This document shows, piece after piece, positions 6,772 through 14,633 of a DNA stretch of 30,591 nucleotides. The notes under the pieces are model-generated. The model made no database searches. It was given only the letters and a program-made list of their open reading frames with translations, and was not told where the DNA came from. The DNA is from CAZOWM01 sp964583615 (GTDB lineage Bacteria; Spirochaetota; B62-G9; DRHN01), in contig CAZOWM010000043.1 of assembly GCA_964583615.1 (NCBI GenBank), positions 1 through 30,591 of the forward strand. The letters run 5' to 3'. The position numbers were made by a program, and so were the translations under genes. Every line of letters starts with the position of its first letter. The first letter of the stretch is position 1.

Positions 6772-8133
6772 ATGAGAAAATGGATCCTACTCTTGATCAT
6801 TCCGCTTATCCTTGGCTCTTTACTCGTCATCATTGCAAGCGGGAAAAAGCCGGAGGAAGCTGCAGAGGGAGAGATGGAGGTTGCCGAGTTCGGCGATTAT
6901 TCGGGTGTCGAACTCAAGACAAAGTTCATCGGCGGTGCAATGTATGAGCCTCTGTACGAGAGAATTCCCATATGGGAGGAGAAGACGGGGGCAAAAGTGA
7001 CCATTCTGTCGAAGAAGAATCACTTCGACCTGGACCGCGAGATGAAGCAGGATATAGCAGCCAACACCCTTGACTGGGATGTGGGAACAAACCACTCGAG
7101 CTTTGCGCCCTCGTACCGTGACACCTATATCGATATGAAACCCTATCTCAGCGATGATCAGCTGGCTCCCTTCCTTGAGAGAGCCATCGATAACTGTACC
7201 GTGAAGGGAAAGCTCGTGCAGATTCCTCGCCACGGTGACGTGAGCAACCTGTTCTACATAAAGTCTTTGTACGAGGATGAGAAAAACAAACGCGAGTTCA
7301 AGAAACAGTACGGCTACGAGCTCAAACCGCCCGAAACCTATGCCCAGTATAAAGATCAGGCGATTTTCTTTGCGGACCCCCCGAACTTCTACGGGACCAT
7401 CTATGTGGGAAAGGACGAGGCAGTCTGCGGCAGATTCTATGAGATACTCGTTGCCAACGGAGGCAGACTCTTCGATAAAAACTGGAAACCGGCGTTCAAT
7501 TCACCCGAAGGAGAGCTGACGCTGAAGTGGTTTGTCGACCTGTATGAAGCCAATGCTGTTCCTCCCGGTGTGCTGAACTATCTCTGGGGAGATACAGGCA
7601 TGGGATTTGCCAGCGGCACGGTGGCGCTGAATATTGACTGGGCCGGCTGGTCAGCCATGTTCAACGATCCCGAAAGCTCCAAGATCGCGGGAGATGTGGG
7701 TTTTGTACGCGCCCCCAAAGGCAAGGCGGGAGTTCGAAGCGGCTGGGCAGGATGGCACTCCTTCTCGGTAACGAGAACTTCGAAGAACAAAGCGGCAGCC
7801 ATGTCTCTCATCCTGTTCCTCACCAACTATGACTCGCAGATGCTGGAGGCAAAGAGCGGCCTTTTGCCCTCGAGGGCGAAAGTGTGGGACGATATCGCCG
7901 CATATTTCGACAGCCAGGGCAACACATTCATGGGTGATGTTTTCAGAACATTTAAGTTGTCAATGGCTGAGGATGCGTTTACGCCGCCGCTTATTCCTGA
8001 GTGGCCGGAGTTTACCAACATCCTGTATCCAGAACTGCAGGCGGCAATCGTCGGCGACAAGACACCGAAAAAAGCGCTCGAAGACGCATCGAAGGCAGCC
8101 GATCAGCTCATGCGGGATGCAGGATATTATTGA
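6772..8133 (+). CDS. Sugar ABC transporter solute-binding protein (CUT1 type)
   Basis: An extracytoplasmic family 1 sugar-binding protein (453 residues) that should capture the transported sugar and deliver it to the two permeases downstream. Residues 1-24 are a positively charged N-terminus and a hydrophobic core ending in ASG, a signal sequence. There is no cysteine at its end, so it is not a standard lipoprotein; it may be cleaved by signal peptidase I or stay anchored. The mature part has the family's WEEKTGAKV start, the PxxYxxY region and a Trp/Gly-rich sugar-binding segment (WAGWSAMF, GWAGWHSF). The start is fixed by a perfect AAGGAGGT 7 bases upstream. Its place behind fucI suggests L-fucose or a fucoside, but the substrate is inferred only. 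Confidence 0.9.
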   Translation: MRKWILLLIIPLILGSLLVIIASGKKPEEAAEGEMEVAEFGDYSGVELKTKFIGGAMYEPLYERIPIWEEKTGAKVTILSKKNHFDLDREMKQDIAANTLDWDVGTNHSSFAPSYRDTYIDMKPYLSDDQLAPFLERAIDNCTVKGKLVQIPRHGDVSNLFYIKSLYEDEKNKREFKKQYGYELKPPETYAQYKDQAIFFADPPNFYGTIYVGKDEAVCGRFYEILVANGGRLFDKNWKPAFNSPEGELTLKWFVDLYEANAVPPGVLNYLWGDTGMGFASGTVALNIDWAGWSAMFNDPESSKIAGDVGFVRAPKGKAGVRSGWAGWHSFSVTRTSKNKAAAMSLILFLTNYDSQMLEAKSGLLPSRAKVWDDIAAYFDSQGNTFMGDVFRTFKLSMAEDAFTPPLIPEWPEFTNILYPELQAAIVGDKTPKKALEDASKAADQLMRDAGYY

Positions 8134-8160
8134 GACGCTGTTTCGAGATAAGAAATACTA

Positions 8161-8181
8161 CCTGCCCTTCAGCAGGGCAGG
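8161..8181 (+). repeat. Hairpin CCTGCCC-N7-GGGCAGG between binding protein and permease
   Basis: A perfect 7-bp GC-rich stem with a seven-base loop, 27 bases after the binding-protein stop and without a T tract. Such elements after binding-protein genes protect the upstream message and lower permease expression. Confidence 0.5.
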
Positions 8182-8235
8182 CAGTATCAAGAACGGTGCA
8201 TCCGGGATAATTCTACTATAGAAGGGGACGTACGC

Positions 8236-9138
8236 ATGGTGCGCTCAATTCGAAGGGCCAGGATGGTGAAAATACGGTTTCCCCTTCTGATGATAGCCCC
8301 CACACTGGTGATTATTGCGTTTATCGTGATATTTCCTCTTCTTTTTTCGCTCTATGCATCTTTCACGCCCTATTATCTGCTTCAACCGAGTACCCTGTTC
8401 GAGCTTGTGGGGTTGAGAAATTACAAAAATCTTTTCACTGATGTCTATTTCTGGCAGGCGTTCGGCAGAACCATACTCTTTCTTGCTGTAGTGGTCAATG
8501 TGGAGCTCTTTGTCGGCCTGGGAATTGCGCTGATCATTCAGAAAATCGTGAAGGGGAGCAGGATAATACGCACGGTCGTCATGATCCCGATGATGTTCGC
8601 TCCAGTGCTCGTCGGGTTTCAGTTCAAATATTTGCTCAATGACAATATCGGGCTTGTCAACAACTTTCTTCAGCTCTTCGGTGTCATGAAGGTCATCCCA
8701 TGGCTCATCGACAAACGGTTGGCACTGATGTCGATCATGGCAGCCGAGATCTGGACAAGTACGCCGCTCATGGCAATTATTCTGCTTGCGGGGCTGCTCT
8801 CGCTTCCAAACGATCCCTTTGAGGCTGCGAGGGTTGACGGTGCGACCAACTTTCAGATGTTCAGGTACATCACATGGCCTTTACTCTCACCTTTTGTGTA
8901 CATAGCACTTGCCATCAGGTCACTCGATGTCGCAAGGGCTTACGATATCGTGCGCATCATGACAGGAGGGGGCCCCGCTCGACGTACAGAGCTTTTGTGG
9001 ACATATATATATCGACGGGGTATCGTCGATGCCCGATTCGGCATTGCCTCAGCAATGTCATATATCGCCATCATCATATCCATATTTTTTACCTATTTCT
9101 TCTTCAGGCAACTCATTCGGTCGAGGGTGGTACAGTGA
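8236..9138 (+). CDS. Sugar ABC transporter permease (MalF/UgpA family)
   Basis: An inner-membrane subunit of a CUT1 sugar importer (300 residues). About six hydrophobic helices are visible, beginning with FPLLMIAPTLVIIAFIVIFPLLF. The cytoplasmic coupling loop reads EAARVDGATNFQMFRYITWPLLSP (about 196-219), the EAA motif that docks on the ATPase. The start ATG has AAGGGGACG upstream. Its partner permease begins one base after its stop. No matching ATPase gene lies next to the pair; as in many Gram-positive and spirochaete systems, a shared MsmX/MsmK-type ATPase encoded elsewhere may energise it. Confidence 0.93.
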   Translation: MVRSIRRARMVKIRFPLLMIAPTLVIIAFIVIFPLLFSLYASFTPYYLLQPSTLFELVGLRNYKNLFTDVYFWQAFGRTILFLAVVVNVELFVGLGIALIIQKIVKGSRIIRTVVMIPMMFAPVLVGFQFKYLLNDNIGLVNNFLQLFGVMKVIPWLIDKRLALMSIMAAEIWTSTPLMAIILLAGLLSLPNDPFEAARVDGATNFQMFRYITWPLLSPFVYIALAIRSLDVARAYDIVRIMTGGGPARRTELLWTYIYRRGIVDARFGIASAMSYIAIIISIFFTYFFFRQLIRSRVVQ

Positions 9139-9139
9139 G

Positions 9140-10000
9140 ATGAAACAGAAAACCGTAAAAAAGGTTAAGAAAATTCTCCTCTATGTGCTGACAATCATGC
9201 TTCTGTTCGTCATAATTCTGCCGGCGCTCTGGATCGTCGTATCCTCGTTACGCCCCAGGAAGGACATACTTGCAAAGCCTGCAGTCTGGGTGCCGCGGGA
9301 CCTGAGCTTCACGTCTTACCGTATGCTTTTCAGTGGAAGGAGGCATGGGGAGATGTCCGTTCCCGTACGGGAGTATTTCAGGAACTCGATCATCATATCT
9401 GTGTCGAGCACCATCATTGCGGTTGGTATCGGCATGTTCGGTGGCTACGCGTTCTCCAGATTCAAGTTCAGGGGGAAAAACACTCTGTTTCTGTTCATCA
9501 TGCTCAGCCGCACAATTCCGGGCATTGCTCTGAGCCTGCCGCTTCTCATTTTTTACAGCTACACGAAACTGATCGACACAAAGATCGGGATCATCATCGT
9601 CTATGTGGCGCTCAACGTTCCCTTTGCCATATGGCTGACGGACGGCTTTTTCAGGGAGATCCCCGGTGAGCTCTCCGAGTCAGCCCAGATCGACGGCTGT
9701 TCGCGATGGAAAGCTTTCTGGAAGATCGATTTTCCCCTCGCGGGTCCTGGAATCGGAGCGAGCGGTATATTTGCCTTTCTCATAGCGTGGAATGAATTCG
9801 CCATCGCAAACGTGCTTACAAGAACCCTTCGGTCGAAGACCATGCCTGTGGGGCTCTTTGACTTTGTGTTTGAATTCGTCATGGACTGGCGCGGCATGTG
9901 CGCTCTTGCCGTAATCATGCTCATACCTGCAGTGATCATCACGTTTATCATACAAAAGAATCTGGTGAAAGGGCTGACTTTCGGAGCGCTCAAGGGGTAG
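9140..10000 (+). CDS. Sugar ABC transporter permease (MalG/UgpE family)
   Basis: The second membrane subunit of the importer (286 residues). I place the start at the ATG at 9140, one base after the previous stop, with GAGGGTGG upstream; a longer frame exists to 9029 but overlaps the upstream gene and lacks a ribosome-binding site. The first helix is ILLYVLTIMLLFVIILPALW, followed by the MalG-type YFRNSIIIS segment and a coupling loop IPGELSESAQIDGCSRWKAF with PLAGPG, an EAA motif in which the usual EAA is degenerate (SESAQIDG). It ends in the family's VKGLTFGALKG. It works with the permease at 8236 and the binding protein at 6772. Confidence 0.93.
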   Translation: MKQKTVKKVKKILLYVLTIMLLFVIILPALWIVVSSLRPRKDILAKPAVWVPRDLSFTSYRMLFSGRRHGEMSVPVREYFRNSIIISVSSTIIAVGIGMFGGYAFSRFKFRGKNTLFLFIMLSRTIPGIALSLPLLIFYSYTKLIDTKIGIIIVYVALNVPFAIWLTDGFFREIPGELSESAQIDGCSRWKAFWKIDFPLAGPGIGASGIFAFLIAWNEFAIANVLTRTLRSKTMPVGLFDFVFEFVMDWRGMCALAVIMLIPAVIITFIIQKNLVKGLTFGALKG

Positions 10001-10078
10001 AAACCAGGAATCCACGGGTGGCACTATTCTCTCATCCGCAAGAACCGTATAGTTTATATATGACATGTATGACAATTC

Positions 10079-10102
10079 ACTGCTTCCATCGGGAAGTGGA
10101 AC
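10079..10102. repeat. Hairpin upstream of cysK
   Basis: CTGCTTCC and GGAAGTGG pair (two wobbles) around ATCG in the 171-bp gap before cysK. No T tract follows. A leader-RNA role is possible, but it matches no riboswitch consensus that I recognise. Confidence 0.3.
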
Positions 10103-10171
10103 TATAAAAAACAGAACAGGGAGGGTGCACTCGGTCGCAGCCTTTCAACAGCTCTGTTACGGAGGTCAACA

Positions 10172-11146
10172 GTGGGAAAAATATACAGCGACAACTCTCT
10201 TTCCATTGGTAGAACACCACTCGTGAAACTCAATCGGGTTCCAGACGGAGGGAAGGCGACGATTCTGGCGAAGATAGAGGGACGAAACCCTGCATATTCG
10301 GTGAAGTGCCGCATCGGTGCATCCATGGTCTGGGATGCAGAGAAAAGGGGAGTGCTCACACCGGGAAAGGAAATCGTAGAACCAACGAGCGGCAACACCG
10401 GTATTGCCCTGGCTTATGTTGCTGCAGCCCGAGGGTACAGGCTGACGCTCACCATGCCTGATACCATGAGCATCGAGCGGAGAAAAATCCTGAAAGCCTT
10501 CGGGGCCAATCTTCTGCTTACGGACGGTGCGCTGGGAATGAAGGGTGCTGTGGAAGCCGCGGAAGCGCTCGTAAGTAAAGATCCCGATCGCTTTGTGCTC
10601 CTGCAGCAGTTCAAGAATCCGGCAAACCCCTATATACACGAAACGACCACTGGTCCGGAAATATGGGAGGACACAAATGGGAGCGTGGACACACTTGTTG
10701 CAGGAGTCGGCACAGGGGGAACAATCACCGGTATTTCCCGGTTTTTCAAACACACGAAGCAGAAGCGCATCATCTCCGTTGCAGTCGAACCGGTGCACAG
10801 TCCGGTGATCTCTCAAAGAGTACGAGGGGAAACCCTCAGTCCCGGGCCTCACAAGATCCAGGGGATCGGCGCTGGATTCATCCCCGATGTCCTTGACCTG
10901 TCGCTTATTGATCGTGTCGAGCAGGTGAGTAATGAAGAAGCGATCGAGTATGCGCGCCGGTTGGCGAGGGAGGAGGGGATACTTGCAGGTATATCCTGCG
11001 GAGCTGCAACGGCGGCTGCAGTTCGACTCGGAAAGAAAGAGGAGTTTACAGAAAAGACGATTGTAGTCATTCTGCCTGATTCCGGTGAACGGTATCTTTC
11101 GAGTATCTTATACGAAGGAGTATTCGACAATACGACGGGTATGTAA
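10172..11146 (+). CDS. cysK: Cysteine synthase A (O-acetylserine sulfhydrylase)
   Basis: A PLP enzyme that joins sulfide and O-acetyl-L-serine to give L-cysteine in the cytoplasm (324 residues, normal for CysK). The PLP lysine is K45 in SVKCRIGA; the substrate loop PTSGNTG is at 71-77; the phosphate-binding GVGTGGTITG and the late GISCGAA and LPDSGERYLS blocks are present. By eye it follows the E. coli CysK sequence almost without gaps, closer than expected for a spirochaete. The start is a GTG at 10172 with GGAGGT before it. It follows the fucose transporter by 171 bp and may have its own promoter. It converges on the methyltransferase gene with 16 bp between stops and no visible terminator. 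Confidence 0.97.
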   Translation: MGKIYSDNSLSIGRTPLVKLNRVPDGGKATILAKIEGRNPAYSVKCRIGASMVWDAEKRGVLTPGKEIVEPTSGNTGIALAYVAAARGYRLTLTMPDTMSIERRKILKAFGANLLLTDGALGMKGAVEAAEALVSKDPDRFVLLQQFKNPANPYIHETTTGPEIWEDTNGSVDTLVAGVGTGGTITGISRFFKHTKQKRIISVAVEPVHSPVISQRVRGETLSPGPHKIQGIGAGFIPDVLDLSLIDRVEQVSNEEAIEYARRLAREEGILAGISCGAATAAAVRLGKKEEFTEKTIVVILPDSGERYLSSILYEGVFDNTTGM

Positions 11147-11162
11147 ACCTCATGATACCGCC

Positions 11163-11813
11163 CTATTTGGCTGCGGATAGGAGACGGAACTTGTTCCATG
11201 CATAGAGACGCTTTTCTACATTTCTAAATCCGCTATCGATGAGTACGTCGGTGAAATCCCTCCTGATAAAATCCTTCGCCTCCTCGCATTCAATGTAGTT
11301 CATGAACAAACGCATCAGTGGTCCCGATTGCTCCAGGCTGAACTCGTTCCAGTCGAAGATAAAAAGTCTCCCTTCCGGTTTGAGCGCGTTAAAGGCATTT
11401 TGCAGGATCAATACCCTCTGATCGTGCGTGAATCCGTGAATGACAAAGGAGAGAAAAACCTTGTCAAATGTATCCCTGAAGGGGAGAGGGCGTTCGATGC
11501 GAAGTGCCGTGAGGGTGATGTTTTCATACCTGCCGCACTTTTTTTTGAACTGCTTTTTCATTTCGGCGCTGATCTCACATGCGGTGATATGGCCATCATT
11601 GGAAAGATATCGGTGCATGAGGAGCTCATTTTTCCCGGTGCCCGCACCCATATCGAGGATTTTATCTGCCGGTTTGATCTCCATGTCCGCAATAATATTG
11701 TTTATGAGCGGGTTGTACAGTCCGAGGGTTCCCATGAGGATCAACTGGTCGTAAAACCGGGCACGAACCCCCCCGAACTCTATGTGAGGTACCATTTCAG
11801 GTTGTTCTCTCAT
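11163..11813 (-). CDS. Class I SAM-dependent methyltransferase
   Basis: A Rossmann-fold methyltransferase of 216 residues. Motif I, KILDMGAGTGK (51-61), binds S-adenosylmethionine; a motif II acidic residue follows in ACEISAEM, and a UbiE/Methyltransf_11-style LKPEGRLFIFDW lies near residue 130. An N-terminal segment RFYDQLILMGTLGLYNPLI resembles the region that small lipid or quinone methylases use to approach the membrane. The gene starts six bases after the stop of the acyl-activating fusion on the same strand, so the two are almost surely one operon. That context suggests a lipid or acyl substrate, possibly a phospholipid headgroup, but the substrate is not determined by the sequence. Confidence 0.85.
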   Translation of the reverse strand: MREQPEMVPHIEFGGVRARFYDQLILMGTLGLYNPLINNIIADMEIKPADKILDMGAGTGKNELLMHRYLSNDGHITACEISAEMKKQFKKKCGRYENITLTALRIERPLPFRDTFDKVFLSFVIHGFTHDQRVLILQNAFNALKPEGRLFIFDWNEFSLEQSGPLMRLFMNYIECEEAKDFIRRDFTDVLIDSGFRNVEKRLYAWNKFRLLSAAK

Positions 11814-11819
11814 TGTTTT

Positions 11820-14375
11820 CTACATTACGTCTTTTTGGAGGTCACGGACAGCGTTTTCTATTCTCTTGAGGTATATTTCTTTATCTTCACCCGTGCGTAC
11901 AACGGGTGGACCGAAATGGACACGCACGGTATTTCTTCTGGGAACGTATCTGCCCGGAGGAAGGAGTTTTTGCATTCCATCAATGAAAACAGGGTACACG
12001 TCAGCCCCGGTGTGCTCTGAAAGGAGTACAGTTCCTCCGCGAAAAGGCTGGAGATCTCCGTTTCTGCTCACTTCTCCTTCGGGAAAAATGAGAATCCAGA
12101 ATCCGGCATCGAGGAGCTCCCCCGTGTATTCAAGGCTTGCACGGTAGGCGGTTCCCTGTGGGAAGGGGAAGCTCTGAAAGAGAAGCGTAACGACCAGGTA
12201 CCCCGTTTTCAACACAAAGCCCTTGAGCCTTTTCTGAAAGGAGGAAAGGGTTTTTTCTTTCCCATCTTCCCCTCCCGTAACAAGGCGCCCATATTTTTCG
12301 AATGCTGCGTGAAACCGGTTCAGTCCCATGGCCGGACAGATTCCCGAGCGCACGCGCAAAGGAAGGGCGCTGAGAATGGCCAGAGGATCGAGGTGTGAGG
12401 TGTGGTTTGCAGTGATGATTGCCGGAGCTGCGGCTCCCGCAACATGTTCTCTGCCCTGCACTTCGAGGCGGGCAAAGAACCTGAAGGCCGGCAGGATGAG
12501 AAGATTTACTGCGATCATCCGGAGGAGCTTTACCGGCGTGCGCCGCGTCCACCTTGGCATCCTCAGGGTGCGCGAAGCCGCAGGCTTGGTTGCAATTGTT
12601 CTGAGCTCTTCAATCGTCGTTTCAGGGCTTATCAGAGATTCATCGATGCTCACGTTGTATCGTTTTTCTATTTTGCTTACCACTTCCACAAGATCAAGAG
12701 AACCCATGCCAAGCTCGTCTCCCAGCCGTGTGTTTCTGTTGACCGTTCCAGAGAAAAAAAGATCGAACTCGTCTTTCTCTGAAGGTTTCTTCTGAAACTC
12801 CATTATAGTTTTCAGGACCTCCGCCTTGCGGACTTTGAGTGTCGGAGTTCTGGGGAAATCGATATCCTTCCACACGCTGAATCCTCTGATTCTCTGGTAG
12901 GGAAGAAGGTGTGCATTCACCTTTTTGACGACCGTTTCCGGATCGGTTCCGGGTTCAACGATGAGAACGGCATGGGGGATTTCTCCGTCTTCCTTCTGTA
13001 TACCCACTACTATTCCCTCCCGCACACCGTCTGTCCCGGAAATGAGCCTTTCGATGTCTTCCGCGTACACATTGTGTCCTTCAGAGGTGACGATCATGTC
13101 CTTCTTTCGACCATGTATGAAGATGTGACCTTTTTCGTCGATTTTCCCGAAGTCACCTGTTTTGAGCCAGCCATCCTCCATCACCGAAGATGTGGTTTCA
13201 GGGTCATCCCAGTAACCTGCCATCACATTTTCGCCCCTGACGAGAAGCTCGCCTTCTTCACTGAACTTTACTTCCTGTCCCGGAAGAATTTTTCCCACAG
13301 AGCTTCTGTTGTGCCGGAACGGATTGAACATTGTGACGATTGGTGCCGTCTCTGTGAGACCGTATCCCTGAAAAATTGAATAAACGAGCCGTCGCCAGAA
13401 TTCATGGGTTTCATGGTCCAGCGGAGCCCCGCCCACGATGAACGACCAGAAGTGCAGGCCGAGATACAGATGAATATCCAGGAACACGAAAACCCTGAGA
13501 GGGTAGGGAAGTTTCACCCACCTGTTCCAGCGGCGTTCGAACCCGCTGAGCTTTGCACGTGATACGAGCTCAGCCCGCACATGTTCCGCGAGAAGTTTCA
13601 ATACTCGTGGCACTGTGATGAGAGTAAGTATTCTGTCGCGACGGATTGCCCGTACAAGCGCAGCGGGGCCGGTTTCACCGGTAAAATAGACCGTACTCCC
13701 CAGCAGAAGGGGCACAAAAATGCCTGTGAACTGGCCGAACATGTGACTGAACGGCACTGCACAGAGAATTCGGAAAGGCGTGAGAAACCGGATTATCCTC
13801 TCATGACGCGCAATTCCCTCTTCAAAGGGTTTGAGGTTGGAAAGTATGTTTCCATGGGTAAGCACAACGCCTTTCGGATCAGAAGTCGTTCCTGAGGTGA
13901 ACACGATCTCGGCGGTATCCTTGGGACCGATTGATGCAGGCTCTACTGTAGTGGAAGAGGACTGAATGCCTTCCTTCTCTTTTCCGTACGTTTCGATTGA
14001 AGAGAAGGGAATGGTTTCTATTTCTCCATGTTCGGGAAGAATGTCGCAGATGACAACAGCCGGTTCTGTTTTCTCGAGTACTCGATAAAAGAACTCAGGC
14101 CGTGTCTGCGGGTCGAGAGGAACGACAATTGCCCCCCTGTGAATGATGGCAAAATACGCAACAATCCATTCCGGTGAACTCCTCCCGAACAGAATTACCC
14201 TATCACCCTTTTCGATTTTTCTCCGCCTGAGCTCCCTGCTGAGCCCGAGAATGGCTGCGCGAACTCTCCCGTATGTCCACGGCTGCTTTCTGTACCCCCT
14301 GTAGCCCACGAGATAGTTTCTGTTTGCCCACTTGTCCATGAAATCGATGTACTCATGGAGTGCGTCTCTCTGCAC
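11820..14375 (-). CDS. Trifunctional acyl-activating enzyme: AMP-binding - acyl carrier - PlsC acyltransferase
   Basis: This 851-residue protein fuses three steps of acyl transfer to lipid. Residues 1-530 are an ANL adenylating domain: P-loop FTSGTTSDPKGV (159-170), GYGLTETAP (337-345), KTGDFG (405-410), GRKKDM (422-427) and catalytic K514. Residues 535-595 are an acyl-carrier domain with the phosphopantetheine serine S559 in GMGSLDLVE. Residues 615-851 are a PlsC/LPLAT acyltransferase with the HX4D motif at 658-663 (NHTSHLD), FPEGE (764-768) and VYPVFIDG (793-800), plus hydrophobic stretches at 617-634 and 720-735 for membrane attachment. A likely route is fatty acid to acyl-AMP, to acyl-carrier, to lysophospholipid or glycerol phosphate. 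E. coli Aas has the opposite order and no carrier domain. Its start follows AAAAAGGA. Confidence 0.92.
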   Translation of the reverse strand: MQRDALHEYIDFMDKWANRNYLVGYRGYRKQPWTYGRVRAAILGLSRELRRRKIEKGDRVILFGRSSPEWIVAYFAIIHRGAIVVPLDPQTRPEFFYRVLEKTEPAVVICDILPEHGEIETIPFSSIETYGKEKEGIQSSSTTVEPASIGPKDTAEIVFTSGTTSDPKGVVLTHGNILSNLKPFEEGIARHERIIRFLTPFRILCAVPFSHMFGQFTGIFVPLLLGSTVYFTGETGPAALVRAIRRDRILTLITVPRVLKLLAEHVRAELVSRAKLSGFERRWNRWVKLPYPLRVFVFLDIHLYLGLHFWSFIVGGAPLDHETHEFWRRLVYSIFQGYGLTETAPIVTMFNPFRHNRSSVGKILPGQEVKFSEEGELLVRGENVMAGYWDDPETTSSVMEDGWLKTGDFGKIDEKGHIFIHGRKKDMIVTSEGHNVYAEDIERLISGTDGVREGIVVGIQKEDGEIPHAVLIVEPGTDPETVVKKVNAHLLPYQRIRGFSVWKDIDFPRTPTLKVRKAEVLKTIMEFQKKPSEKDEFDLFFSGTVNRNTRLGDELGMGSLDLVEVVSKIEKRYNVSIDESLISPETTIEELRTIATKPAASRTLRMPRWTRRTPVKLLRMIAVNLLILPAFRFFARLEVQGREHVAGAAAPAIITANHTSHLDPLAILSALPLRVRSGICPAMGLNRFHAAFEKYGRLVTGGEDGKEKTLSSFQKRLKGFVLKTGYLVVTLLFQSFPFPQGTAYRASLEYTGELLDAGFWILIFPEGEVSRNGDLQPFRGGTVLLSEHTGADVYPVFIDGMQKLLPPGRYVPRRNTVRVHFGPPVVRTGEDKEIYLKRIENAVRDLQKDVM

Positions 14376-14421
14376 GGCGGTGTCCTTTTTCCTGTTTCAG
14401 AAGGGGCTTTCACTATATACA

Positions 14422-14449
14422 TTGAAAATATCAACTGTTCTGATATAAT
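14422..14449 (+). promoter_or_regulatory. Sigma70-type promoter for the sugar cluster
   Basis: TTGAAA (14422-14427) and a perfect TATAAT (14444-14449) are 16 bases apart. Transcription would begin near 14456 and run into the deacetylase remnant and the Gfo/Idh gene. It sits in the divergent gap between the fusion gene on the minus strand and this cluster. Confidence 0.65.
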
Positions 14450-14498
14450 TGTACTCCCATGCGCGGCATTTCACAACAGGTGAATGAAGGAAGAATAT

Positions 14499-14633
14499 AT
14501 GAAAGCTGACAAAACGCATGTGCTTGCGGTGGAAGCGCACCCCGATGATGTTGAGTTTATGTGTTCAGGAACGCTCGCAGCTCTCTGGGGCAAAAAAGCA
14601 TCATCTGTACGTGCAGGAGGTGAAATCGTATGA
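14499..14633 (+). pseudogene. Truncated PIG-L/LmbE-family deacetylase remnant
   Basis: A 44-residue frame begins MKADKTHVLAVEAHPDDVEF. The AHPDD zinc-binding motif and the following MCSGTLAAL are diagnostic of the N-terminus of PIG-L/LmbE N-deacetylases, which remove acetyl groups from N-acetyl amino sugars and are normally 220-280 residues. Here the family pattern ends after about 33 codons (the next family-like block HHLYV is readable only in another frame) and the frame stops at 14631-14633, overlapping the next ATG as ATGA. Most of the gene is therefore missing, probably by an internal deletion that kept the start and the downstream ribosome-binding site. AAGGAAG precedes the ATG, so the remnant may still couple translation of the next gene. 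Confidence 0.75.

Noticed and set aside
10015..10040. TGGCAC upstream of cysK as a sigma54 -24 box
   Set aside because: No GC-containing -12 element occurs at the required spacing (TCTC is found instead).
11328..12020. 230-residue plus-strand ORF opposite the methyltransferase and fusion genes
   Set aside because: It is the reverse-strand shadow of two well-supported genes and has no family-like pattern or ribosome-binding site.
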